DNA from: Thiocapsa sp. UBA6158
GTDB lineage: Bacteria > Pseudomonadota > Gammaproteobacteria > Chromatiales > Chromatiaceae
Direction of reading: 5' to 3'
Length of the DNA stretch: 35,476 bases
Assembly (NCBI RefSeq): GCF_002423035.1
Contig: NZ_DIUM01000033.1
Coordinates: forward strand, 29,313-64,788
Shown: positions 8,358-16,757 of the stretch, piece after piece
Position numbering within the stretch: the stretch's first letter is position 1
Layout: each line of letters begins with the position of its first letter
The notes under the pieces: generated by a model
Database searches by the model: none
What the model saw: the letters and a program-made list of their open reading frames with translations, nothing else
What the model was told of the DNA's origin: nothing
Translations under genes and position numbers: made by a program

Positions 8358-8661
8358 GATTCGGGCCGGTTCTTGTTCAGTTGATGAGAAAAGTCAGCGT
8401 GCTCGGCGAGTCACGGCCCGGCATCACGTGCACTCTTTTCGCGAAAATGGCCGTCCGTAAAGCGAAACGCACTCCAACAAGCGGAGTTCTGCCGGAAGCC
8501 GATTTTGGAACCTAAACGAAGCGATTTAAACCCCGTTTATCGTAAGGCGATTAACTCGCGCATGACTGCGGGAGGGTCATTTAAGATTCGTCGCCGCTGC
8601 CGTTGTCTCAAGAGCTTAACAGAATTACGGCATGCGACAAGGCGACCTTGTCGTCGGCGGC
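8358..8661. other. Intergenic region between parA-like and coiled-coil genes
   Basis: 304 bp without a convincing ORF; both flanking genes run on the minus strand. It should hold the promoter of the 7812-8357 gene. It contains a small hairpin candidate (ACTCC-N7-GGAGT, about 8471-8487) and an inverted pair TAAACG (8513-8518) / CGTTTA (8534-8539) in an A/T-richer patch. No terminator with a T-run is evident. Confidence 0.4.
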
Positions 8662-9294
8662 TCAACTGACGAGATGCGGATAGAGCGTTGCGGCTAGACC
8701 GAGAAACTCCCGTGCCGCCTTGCCGCGGGACTCCAGCTCGAACACCGCCAGGCCCTCGCTGAACGAGCGCCGAAAGACGGTGCGTTGCGACAGCCTCGGC
8801 TTGATGAAGCGAATACCCGGGAGCGAGACCAACGCGGCTGCGGCCTCGTTGGTCTCGCGAACCGCGTGGTGGGTGTCGCCGCGATTGATGAACCCGATGA
8901 TGTCGGGAGGCGTCTCCCGCTCGACCGAGGCAATCAACTGGATGAAACGCTGGGTCGACCAGATGTCGGCCTGCGACGGCGGGACCGGCACGACGACGCG
9001 GTCGCACCGCGCAAGCGCCGTTCGCAGGCTCTCCATGTCCGAGGTTCCGACGTCGATGAGGGTCTCGTCGGCGGCCTTCAATTGCTCGGGCGTCAGGGCG
9101 CGCTTGTCGGACGCCTTCAGGACAGGATCGAATCCCTCCTCCTTGCGCACATCGATGACGTCGGTCAGGGTCGCTTGAGGATCCGCATCGATCAGCTGGA
9201 CCTTCGCGCCCGCCATCGAGAGCCAGACCCCCAGATTGAAGGTCAAGGTGCTCTTGCCCGAACCGCCCTTAAGACTTCCGACGATCGTGATCAT
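8662..9294 (-). CDS. Orphan ParA/MinD-type P-loop ATPase
   Basis: 210 residues. The deviant Walker A motif is complete (KGGSGKST, with the signature lysine), followed by the A' motif LIDADPQ. The protein is short and lacks an N-terminal DNA-binding domain, as in small type Ib ParA and McdA-like proteins. Such ATPases position plasmids, chromosomes or cytoplasmic cargo on the nucleoid or membrane. No parB-like gene or centromere repeat is visible nearby, so the cargo is unknown. GGAA lies 7 bases before the ATG at 9294. The gene starts 45 bp after the upstream exported-protein gene on the same strand, suggesting cotranscription. Confidence 0.88.
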   Translation of the reverse strand: MITIVGSLKGGSGKSTLTFNLGVWLSMAGAKVQLIDADPQATLTDVIDVRKEEGFDPVLKASDKRALTPEQLKAADETLIDVGTSDMESLRTALARCDRVVVPVPPSQADIWSTQRFIQLIASVERETPPDIIGFINRGDTHHAVRETNEAAAALVSLPGIRFIKPRLSQRTVFRRSFSEGLAVFELESRGKAAREFLGLAATLYPHLVS

Positions 9295-9339
9295 GCCGTG
9301 CTTCCGCGTCCGCGTTCATCCCCGATGCCGCCCGAGCGA

Positions 9340-10110
9340 CTATTGGCCGGGCTGGGGCATCTCCATGCGCGTGTACCCGGCGGGCACCGCAAACAGATGA
9401 TCCGGCTGATCGCCGATCCGGATCGACTTGAGCTCGCGCACACCGCCGCCCGGAAACTCCTCGCGGACCGACAACTTCAGCTCCGGGTCGTACCACTGAA
9501 TCACCCGGGTCGGCGGCTGATCGGGCGCGGTCGTGGTCATCTCCCATTTCTCGACCTGGCGGCCTTCCATGGTTTCGGTGCCGACCATCATGAGCTCCAT
9601 CTTCTCGCCGTTGGACATCTCGTGTTTCAACGGAATCGCGCGCTCGGCGTCGATCCAGAGGGTCCCGTTCATGGACTGACCTTCGTGGGTCATGACCATT
9701 TCCCATTTCACCGCAGACCGCCCTCCGACCGCCTCCTCGCCGGCACGTCGACAGGTCAGGCCCGGCATTCCGGCGCAGGGATCGGTCTCCGCGCTCGGAG
9801 TCGGTGCCGGCGCGGGTACGCCTTCGCCCGGAGGCCCGCCCTGCTCCATGTAGGTCTGCCGCTCGGGGAAGAGGACCCACATCATGCCTCGATTCTGATC
9901 GATGATCTGAACCACCTCTTGACCCTGCTGCGTCATCTCCTTGCGCAACCGGCCGTCGCCGACGAACATCTTGACGGTCTCGGTCTGCCCGTCCGGGCCT
10001 TGATTGATCATGTCCGCGGAAAACTGAACACCCGAGATCTCCGCGTGCGCCGTCGCCGCCAAGGCGGATGCGAGCGCGATACCCAACACAGCCTGCGTTT
10101 GCGTTCTCAT
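9340..10110 (-). CDS. Exported protein, possibly DUF4412/LolA-like fold
   Basis: 256 residues with a clear Sec signal peptide (MRTQTQAVLGIALASALAATAHA, cleavage after AHA). The mature part has repeated beta-strand patterns typical of LolA-like or DUF4412 periplasmic proteins: SADMINQ, MFVGDGRLRKEM, MMWVLFPERQTYME, TLWIDAERAIPLKHE, VIQWYDPELKLSVREE, SIRIGDQPDHLFAVPAGY. A Pro/Ala-rich insert (PPGEGVPAPAPTPSAE) and a Cys pair (DPCAGMPGLTC) lie in the middle. The function is unknown; a role in handling lipid or envelope components is only a guess from the fold. GGAGG precedes the ATG at 10110 with about 10 bases of spacing. Confidence 0.75.
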   Translation of the reverse strand: MRTQTQAVLGIALASALAATAHAEISGVQFSADMINQGPDGQTETVKMFVGDGRLRKEMTQQGQEVVQIIDQNRGMMWVLFPERQTYMEQGGPPGEGVPAPAPTPSAETDPCAGMPGLTCRRAGEEAVGGRSAVKWEMVMTHEGQSMNGTLWIDAERAIPLKHEMSNGEKMELMMVGTETMEGRQVEKWEMTTTAPDQPPTRVIQWYDPELKLSVREEFPGGGVRELKSIRIGDQPDHLFAVPAGYTRMEMPQPGQ

Positions 10111-10280
10111 CTTGTCTTATCCTCCCATCGATCGATGATCAGTCATGACGACACCCCCCTACATCGAGGTCACTTGCGGCTCCTCGTTGCATCAGGCCCA
10201 AGGCGCTGCCGATCGGGAGGGCCGCAATCGGGTCGCGAGCAACGGGCTCGGCAGCAGGATCCGGGCGAGCCGACGCCGGA

Positions 10281-10964
10281 TCAAGGCCAAGGCGCCGGCT
10301 CGAAACCGAACGTCCGAGGCGGCGTCAGCGCATCCATCAGTCCCGCGGGGGACCGAGCTCGCCCGCCGCGGTCGTTATGGTTCTGCTCCAGCGGACGCCA
10401 GCCCGGTGTTTGCGCGCGCTGCTCCGCCTCCTGATCCGTCAGCGGTCGGAACCTGTATCCGGCCGTCTCATCATAGCCGCTGCCGCGGCCCGACCACGGC
10501 TGCGGGTCACCGCGAAACCGATATTCAGGCTGCGGGGAGGACGTCCCGGTCGGGATCGCCGGCGAGGTCACGTCGGAATATCGGCCTCTCGCAGGGGGGA
10601 CATAGCGGTCGTCGGGATAGCCTTGTGCGGACTCTCGGCTGCGCTCCACCCAACGCCCGTCGCGGTCGATGAATCCGTCGAGATTCCGGCCCGCCTGCGG
10701 CGCGGCGTCGTAGCCACCGTAACCCGTTCCGACCCGGGGCCGATCATCGTCGCGGCGCGCGTCGTCGTTTCGGTACTCGTAACGATCGTGCAAGCCGAGA
10801 TCAAACGGCGACCGCGGCGTCTCGTATCCGTGGAAATCGACCGGTTGGTCGCCCCACCCCGGTTGCCGAGCCTGCCCCCAAGACTGCGCACCGAATGCCG
10901 ACTGATTCGCCGTTGCGGTGGCTACGCCGAGCAGCAGCCCGGCGACGAGCAAGAAAGGCATCAT
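10281..10964 (-). CDS. Exported low-complexity protein rich in Arg, Gly, Tyr, Asp
   Basis: 227 residues starting with MM. A short signal peptide is likely (MMPFLLVAGLLLGVATATA-NQ). The mature chain is hydrophilic and low in complexity, with many Arg, Asp, Gly, Pro and Tyr residues and two YRFR motifs (PEYRFRGDP and AGYRFRPLTDQEAEQR). It looks largely disordered. AAAGG lies 7 bases upstream of the first ATG, supporting translation. I do not recognise the family. It sits 159 bp downstream of the RND permease gene on the same strand. Confidence 0.65.
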   Translation of the reverse strand: MMPFLLVAGLLLGVATATANQSAFGAQSWGQARQPGWGDQPVDFHGYETPRSPFDLGLHDRYEYRNDDARRDDDRPRVGTGYGGYDAAPQAGRNLDGFIDRDGRWVERSRESAQGYPDDRYVPPARGRYSDVTSPAIPTGTSSPQPEYRFRGDPQPWSGRGSGYDETAGYRFRPLTDQEAEQRAQTPGWRPLEQNHNDRGGRARSPAGLMDALTPPRTFGFEPAPWP

Positions 10965-11078
10965 TGCGCGACCTTTAATCCGTTCTCAGGTGATGTCCTC
11001 TGTACCGCGCCGGGCCTTGCGCTCGACCCGCAGCATCGACCCTGCCGCACGCATCGCGCGCCGTCTGGATCCGAACCC

Positions 11079-11104
11079 GTCCTGCGTCCATCCGGACGCA
11101 GGAC
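11079..11104. terminator. Strong hairpin downstream of the RND operon
   Basis: GTCCTGCGTCC-ATCC-GGACGCAGGAC is a perfect 11-bp stem with a 4-base loop, 20 bp past the permease stop in the direction of transcription (minus strand). No T-run follows, so it may be a Rho-dependent end, an RNA stabiliser or a processing site rather than an intrinsic terminator. Confidence 0.5.
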
Positions 11105-11123
11105 ACGCCTCGCCGTCGATACA

Positions 11124-14100
11124 CTAACGATCGCCCGTATCGTTCTCGTCGTCGATCTTCAAACGAATGCCGCGTCGAGGCGCCTTCTTCTGAACCGGCT
11201 GACTCGAGGTATCAGCTGCCGCGGTCTTCTTGGCGGCCGTCTTGCGCGTTGTTGGTTTAGCATCCGACCCCGTCGTCGCGGGTTTTTTGGTGACGGTCCG
11301 AGCAGGCTCCGACGCCGCACTCTCGCCTTTGGCGGAGGATACTTCCTTCTCCACGGGCGCATCGGCGGGGGCTGTCGTCGCCGTCGCGGAGCGCGCGACC
11401 GGCCGGCGAGCGGGCTTGGTCTTGAGCGCGCCCTTCGCCGCGTCGAAGAGGAGCAGGAAGATCCCGCGTACCGCATAGAGCGCAAGAATGAAGAACTCCA
11501 CGACCTTCCCGAAGAACCGGCTGACACCGCCGCCCGAGCCCTTGAGCGGTGCCTTGCTCGGCACCGCATCCGTCACGCACGGAAGGCTGGTGCCGGGCGG
11601 GGCCGTGGCGAGAGCCACCCGACACATATCGTCGCCGGCGGCGACGCAGCCGAGCGGGATGACGATCAGGGTCAGGACGGTCGAGACCAGCACCCCGGAC
11701 AGCAACGAGATCGCCATGCCCTGGAAGATGGGGTCGGTGATGATGACGCTCGAGCCCGCGACCAGGGCCAAGGCCGTGATCACGATCGGGCGCGTGCGGA
11801 TCTTGCAGGAGCGGATCATCGCCTCGGCAACCGGCACGCCCTTCTGGATCTCGTGAATCGCGAAATCCACGAGGAGGATGGAGTTTCGCACGATGATGCC
11901 CGCCAACGCGATCCAGCCGATCATCGAGGTCGCCGTGAACTCCCCGCCGAGACCGAGGCTGAACATGATCGCGTGCGCCGGGATAATACCGAGCAAGGTC
12001 AAGGGAATCGGCGCCATGATCACGAGCGGAATGCGGAAGTTTCCGAACTCCCACACCACCAGGATATAGATCAGGATCAGCGCAACGCCGAAGGCGGCAC
12101 CCATGTCGCGGAAGGTCTCGTAGGTGACGGTCCACTCGCCCGCCCAGGTCCAGGCCAAGCGACTGCTGTCGGGCGGCGCACCCAGCCAGAAGATGGCGCC
12201 GTCCATCTCCTCGCTGCCTTGCGGCTTGGTTCCGTCGGGTGCCGTGTAGTCCTGCTGATTGACGATGCGCTCGACTTGGGACATCGCGTACACGGGTGCT
12301 GCGAGCCGCCCGCCGACATCCGCCACCACATACTCCACAGGACGCAGATCCTTGTGGTAGATGATGTCCTCTTCAGGCGTCAGCAGGAACTCGCCGAGCT
12401 CGCGCAGCGGGACCGTGTATCCTTGATTGGACTGGATCGGAAGATCACCGAGGCGATCCACCTGCGAGCGCTCGGACAAGGGCACCTGAAGCACGATCTG
12501 GACCGGCTCGTGGCCCATCTGGCGACCTGCCTGGGGCTTGATGTCGCCGATCGGCGAGCCGCCGAGGGCCATCGCGAGATTGCGGTTGATGGTATCCACC
12601 GAGATGCCGCGACGCACCGCCTTCTCGGTATCCACGTTGAAGCGCCAGTAGTCGAAGGCACCCCTGAGATAGTTGTCGACATCGCGGGTACTCTCGGCCT
12701 TGCCGAAGATCTCGGTAAGGTCGCGGGCGAACTGGCGCCGCAGCTCGGGCGTGGGTCCGTAGACCTCCGCGACGACCGATTGAAGCACCGGCGGACCCGG
12801 CGGCATCTCCACCACCGCAAGCGAGGCGCCCGTGCCCTCGACCAGCTTGCTGAGCAGTTCGCGCGCCTCGACCGCGATCTCGTGACTGGTGCGGTCCCGG
12901 TCGTGCTTGTCCGTCAACTGCACCTGAAGCTCGCTGTTCCAGGGGTCGGAGCGCAGATAGTAATGACGTACCATGCCGTTGAAGTCGAAGGGTCGCGCAG
13001 TCCCGGCATAGAGCTGGATGGCGGTCACCTCGGGCATGCCGCGCACCTTATCGGCCATGCGATGCGCGAGGTTCGCCGTCACCGGCAGAGCCGTTCCCTC
13101 GGGCATGTCGAGCACGACCGAGAATTCGGGCTTGTTGTCCAGCGGCAGCATCTTGACCGCCACCAGGTTGAAATAGAAGAACGACAGCGTAACGAGGAAG
13201 GTACCCCAAAGGGCCAGCTTGAAGACCAAGCGCTTGCCGCGGTGCTCGATCAGCGGCGTCAGGATGCGTCGATAGAGCTTCTCGAGACCCTCGGCCTCCT
13301 TGTGCTCGCGCTTCTCCGCGGCCTCGAGATATTTCATCGAGGGACGCAGCCATTTGGAGATCGCCAGATAGGGCGTGAAGACGAAGGCCGCGAACAGCGA
13401 GATGAACATCGCCACCGAGCCCAACACCGGGATCGGCGCCATGTAGGGCCCCATCATGCCGCTGACGAACCCCATCGGCAGCAAGGCCGCGATGACGGTG
13501 AAGGTGGCGAGGATGGTCGGGTTGCCGACCTCGCGCACGGCGTCGATGGCCGTGTCCTCGTCGGTGCGTCCCTCCTCGAGCCAGCGCCGATAGATGTTCT
13601 CGACCACCACGATGGCGTCGTCGACCAGGATGCCGATCGAGAAGATCAACGCAAACAGACTCACCCGGTCGATCGTGTAGTTGGTCACCCAGGCCACGAA
13701 GACCGTCATGAAGAGCACGACCGGGATGACCAGCATGACGACGATGGCCGGACGCACAGCACGGAAGGCCAGCAGCACCAGGATAACCACGAACAGGGTC
13801 GCCTTGATCAGCTTGCCGATCAGCTCCGAGACCTTTTGGTCGGCGGACTGGCCGTAGTTGCGCGTGATGCTGACCTCGACGTTCGCCGGGATGCGCGAGC
13901 CCTTGAGCTCTTCGACGCGCTCGATGATGGCGTTCGCCACCGTCACGCCGTTGGTCAACTCCTTTTTGGCGATCGCAATGGTCACGGCCGGGCGGCCATC
14001 CGCGGCGTCCTCGATCTCGGACGCCGGCCCGGTGTAGAAGGCGACCAGCTCGGAGGCGTCCTCGGGACCCTGGGTCACGCGCGCCACGTCGTGGATATAG

Positions 14101-14951
14101 ATCGGCAGGTTGTTGAAGGTCCCGACCACCAGACGATTGATGTCCTCCACACCCGTCAAGAAGGCGCCGGTGGTGACCGAGAAGCGTGCCCCGCTCGCCT
14201 CGAGTCCGCCTGCGACCTGCTCTGCGTTGGCACTGACGAGGGTTTGGGCGACCTGATCCAGACTGATCTGATACCCGGAAAGGCGCTCGGGGAGGACATC
14301 GACGGTCACCACCTCGCGGCGTCCGCCGACGATGAAGGCGTTGCCCGTATCCTTGACCTGCTTCACCGCCTGCAGCACGTCCTGCGCAAGCAGGCGCAAC
14401 TGACCGTCGTCCACATCGGGAATCCCGTCGCTGTCGAGATCCCTGGACCAGAGTGTCAGCGTGACGATCGGAACGTCGTCGATCCCCTTGGTCTTGATCA
14501 GCGGCGGCATGACCCCGGGCGGGATCTTGTCCATATTCGAGGCGACCTTGTCGTTCACCTTGAGTAAGGAGGGACCCATCTTCTCCCCGACCACGAATTC
14601 GACCGTCACCAAGCCCTGGCCGCGTTGAGACGCGGAGTAGACGTGTTTGACGCCGGGGATCTCGCTCATCATCCGCTCGAGCGGCTGCATCGCCATATTG
14701 GCGACCTGCTGGGCCGAGGCACCCGGATACTGCACCATGATGTCGATCATGGGCACCGAGATCTGCGGATCCTCCTGGCGCGGCGTCATGATGAGACCGA
14801 GCAGGCCCATCATCAGCATGGCGACGTAGAAGAGGGGCGAGAGCGGCGAGCGGATGAAGAATCGGGCTGCGCGCCCGGCGATTCCGAGGCTGTCCTCGTC
14901 GTACGCGGGATCCTTGCGATCCTGCGAAGGAGATGTGACGTCTTGGCTCAT
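11124..14951 (-). CDS. RND-family efflux permease with extended Lys/Ala/Pro-rich C-terminus
   Basis: 1275 residues. The proton-driven inner-membrane pump of a tripartite efflux system, with the usual layout of TM1, porter loop, TM2-7, second porter loop and TM8-12. TM4 keeps the paired aspartates of the proton relay (IFSIGILVDDAIVVVENIYRRW). TM10 reads GIIVRNSILLVDFA, with Arg near the place where AcrB has Lys940. Two features are odd. Residues 171-182 (DLDSDGIPDVDD) form a calcium-site-like motif in the first porter loop. After the core ends near 1100 there is a Cys-containing loop, an extra hydrophobic span (VVEFFILALYAVRGIFLLLF) and a tail of about 100 residues rich in Lys, Ala, Thr and Pro. 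Its adaptor gene lies 97 bp upstream. The substrate is unknown. Confidence 0.93.
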   Translation of the reverse strand: MSQDVTSPSQDRKDPAYDEDSLGIAGRAARFFIRSPLSPLFYVAMLMMGLLGLIMTPRQEDPQISVPMIDIMVQYPGASAQQVANMAMQPLERMMSEIPGVKHVYSASQRGQGLVTVEFVVGEKMGPSLLKVNDKVASNMDKIPPGVMPPLIKTKGIDDVPIVTLTLWSRDLDSDGIPDVDDGQLRLLAQDVLQAVKQVKDTGNAFIVGGRREVVTVDVLPERLSGYQISLDQVAQTLVSANAEQVAGGLEASGARFSVTTGAFLTGVEDINRLVVGTFNNLPIYIHDVARVTQGPEDASELVAFYTGPASEIEDAADGRPAVTIAIAKKELTNGVTVANAIIERVEELKGSRIPANVEVSITRNYGQSADQKVSELIGKLIKATLFVVILVLLAFRAVRPAIVVMLVIPVVLFMTVFVAWVTNYTIDRVSLFALIFSIGILVDDAIVVVENIYRRWLEEGRTDEDTAIDAVREVGNPTILATFTVIAALLPMGFVSGMMGPYMAPIPVLGSVAMFISLFAAFVFTPYLAISKWLRPSMKYLEAAEKREHKEAEGLEKLYRRILTPLIEHRGKRLVFKLALWGTFLVTLSFFYFNLVAVKMLPLDNKPEFSVVLDMPEGTALPVTANLAHRMADKVRGMPEVTAIQLYAGTARPFDFNGMVRHYYLRSDPWNSELQVQLTDKHDRDRTSHEIAVEARELLSKLVEGTGASLAVVEMPPGPPVLQSVVAEVYGPTPELRRQFARDLTEIFGKAESTRDVDNYLRGAFDYWRFNVDTEKAVRRGISVDTINRNLAMALGGSPIGDIKPQAGRQMGHEPVQIVLQVPLSERSQVDRLGDLPIQSNQGYTVPLRELGEFLLTPEEDIIYHKDLRPVEYVVADVGGRLAAPVYAMSQVERIVNQQDYTAPDGTKPQGSEEMDGAIFWLGAPPDSSRLAWTWAGEWTVTYETFRDMGAAFGVALILIYILVVWEFGNFRIPLVIMAPIPLTLLGIIPAHAIMFSLGLGGEFTATSMIGWIALAGIIVRNSILLVDFAIHEIQKGVPVAEAMIRSCKIRTRPIVITALALVAGSSVIITDPIFQGMAISLLSGVLVSTVLTLIVIPLGCVAAGDDMCRVALATAPPGTSLPCVTDAVPSKAPLKGSGGGVSRFFGKVVEFFILALYAVRGIFLLLFDAAKGALKTKPARRPVARSATATTAPADAPVEKEVSSAKGESAASEPARTVTKKPATTGSDAKPTTRKTAAKKTAAADTSSQPVQKKAPRRGIRLKIDDENDTGDR

Positions 14952-15005
14952 GTCGAATCCAGATTAACCGGGCCTGCGCCGCATCGCTGCGACATGGATT
15001 GCGCA

Positions 15006-15028
15006 GGCGATCGCGGTACGCGATCGCC
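15006..15028. other. Perfect hairpin between adaptor and permease genes
   Basis: GGCGATCGCG-GTA-CGCGATCGCC is a 10-bp perfect inverted repeat with a 3-base loop. Each arm contains the octamer GCGATCGC. It lies in the 97-bp gap of the efflux operon, with no T-run. It could tune the adaptor-to-permease ratio by RNA processing or attenuation, or be a protein-binding site. Confidence 0.5.
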
Positions 15029-15048
15029 GGGGCTTAAGAAAGCGGTCG

Positions 15049-16218
15049 TCAGCGATCCGCGGGTGATGATCCGCTCGCCCAACCGGCCGTGACACGCGGA
15101 CCGGGATTCGTGAGGACCCTCTCGCCGGCGCGAAGCCCGCTCAGAACGGTCACCATCGCGCCGGGGAGCTCCTCGCCGACGCGGATCAAGCGCAACTGCG
15201 GCTCGCCCCGTTCGCTCAGGATGTAGACCCCGGGCAAGCTGCCGTTGTAACGCACCGCGCTGCTCGGGATGACCGGATTGGCACGCGCCGGCGCATTCAG
15301 ATCCGGCACCAGCACTTTGGCGTACATCCCGGGCTCGGACACGCCCTGCGGAAGATCGAACTTGATCTTGACGGTGTGACGTTGCGGATCCGCCATCGGG
15401 AAGATCTGCGCCACCCGAACAGGCACGCGCCGGTTGTCCGGATCAAGCTCGGCTTGGACCATCATCCCGTCGCGCAGGCCCGGACGCAGCCGCGCCGGGA
15501 CATCGACTTCGACCTGCAGGTATTCCACGTCGGCGTAGTTGAGCATGGGTTGTCCGGGCTGGATGGTGTCGCCGACCTCGACGAGCTTGCGCACGATCAC
15601 CCCGTCAAAGGGCGCGATGCTGCGGGCATCGCGAATCTTCGAGTCGAGTGCCTGAAGCTCCGCCTGGAGGCGCAGCATGGCGTTCTGCGCCTCTTGGATC
15701 TGAATCCCTGAGGCGAAGAGATCGGCCGAACGCTCGGCGGTGCGGTCGCGCTCGCCGATGAAGCTCTCGGCCGGGCGCGCAAACATCTGATCGAACAGAT
15801 TCGGCAGACCCATCCCGCCCATCGCGGAGGTCGACTGCGGCGAGTAGATCTCTCTGGAGTATTGAACGCCCGCATTACGCAGTTGGGCATCGGCACTCGC
15901 CATTTGCGCGAGCAGTGCGCGTCGATTCGCGAGCAGCTCCTCGTCGCCGATCGCCACGAGAAGATCCTTTTCCTTAAAGGTGTCGCCCTCGCGGCCGGCG
16001 ATGAAGGTGATGCGCCCCGGCAGCTGCGCGGCAAGCGTCACTTCCTTGTAGGGCACCACGCTGCCGCCCAGGGAGACGGTGGGTGCACCCTGCGCCTGCT
16101 GAACGACGAAAGTCTCGCCGATATCGGCCTGCATCTGGGCCTGGACAAGGCCCGAGGAGACAGCCGCGGCAAGGGCGAGCGTGCACGCAAAACGGGCGGT
16201 TCGAAACTGTATTGACAT
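15049..16218 (-). CDS. RND efflux periplasmic adaptor (membrane fusion protein)
   Basis: 389 residues. It links the inner-membrane permease to an outer-membrane channel. The signal peptide (MSIQFRTARFACTLALAAAVSSGLVQAQ) is followed by a lipoyl half-motif (VVPYKEVTLAAQLPGRITFI, GDTFKEKDLLVAIGDEELLA), an alpha-helical hairpin (residues about 90-190), the second lipoyl half (IAPFDGVIVRKLVEVGDTIQPGQPMLNY), then beta-barrel and membrane-proximal domains ending GLRAGERVLTNPGPRVTAG. The ATG at 16218 is preferred over a TTG at 16233 because it begins the signal peptide. The signal peptide has no lipobox cysteine, so the protein is soluble or membrane-tethered through partners. No outer-membrane factor gene is nearby. 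Confidence 0.92.
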   Translation of the reverse strand: MSIQFRTARFACTLALAAAVSSGLVQAQMQADIGETFVVQQAQGAPTVSLGGSVVPYKEVTLAAQLPGRITFIAGREGDTFKEKDLLVAIGDEELLANRRALLAQMASADAQLRNAGVQYSREIYSPQSTSAMGGMGLPNLFDQMFARPAESFIGERDRTAERSADLFASGIQIQEAQNAMLRLQAELQALDSKIRDARSIAPFDGVIVRKLVEVGDTIQPGQPMLNYADVEYLQVEVDVPARLRPGLRDGMMVQAELDPDNRRVPVRVAQIFPMADPQRHTVKIKFDLPQGVSEPGMYAKVLVPDLNAPARANPVIPSSAVRYNGSLPGVYILSERGEPQLRLIRVGEELPGAMVTVLSGLRAGERVLTNPGPRVTAGWASGSSPADR

Positions 16219-16757
16219 CGGATCGCACACCAAACGCTAGGTTTTTTGTCGCACGTCCGATTGGCGCTATGGCTTTCGGACCTGCCGTGGACATCGGACA
16301 GCCTCGTGGGCCCGGCGCTCATCCGTCGCGGATCTGCAGCATCCGAGCTCGGGCGCCTTTGGCCTGCTCAGTGCCGCGTTGTCTTTTCATTCTCCGGACG
16401 GCGCGGTAACGCAGTATGCCTTCGACGCCGCTCGACATTCAAGCCGACGAATACCGGCTCGGCGCGACACTTGCCGCAGCGAGGGGTTCGACACCCTCGA
16501 TCACTGCCGACGGCGCCGTGCATGCCAGGCGCGTCCGAACCGATTAACCTTAGCCGGCGACCGGCTATCCATCTCGGCGAACTTCAGTGTAACATCATGC
16601 GCCATTGCGGTCGGGGCCGGATCGGCTCAGCCGCCGCGACGACTTTAGCCTGCCGGCAATCACGCCGAGCACCTCGGACGCCGCCGATCCCGATACCTTG
16701 TCGCCATGCCTTGCCCGCTAAGCGAAGCGTTTTGATCCAGATCGAGGAGCTGATCCC
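16219..16757. promoter_or_regulatory. Divergent intergenic region, 539 bp
   Basis: The region separates the minus-strand efflux operon from the plus-strand dynamin-like gene, so it must carry promoters in both directions. Reading frames here are open only because of high GC and show no family features or good ribosome-binding sites. A TTTTTT tract occurs at about 16243-16248 near the adaptor start. I see no convincing operator or terminator. Confidence 0.4.

Noticed and set aside
10377..14567. Very long plus-strand open frame (1396 codons)
   Set aside because: It lies antisense to the RND permease and to the 10281-10964 gene. Its translation is dominated by His, Arg, Asp and Gln, as expected for the complement of a GC-rich gene, and has no domain pattern.
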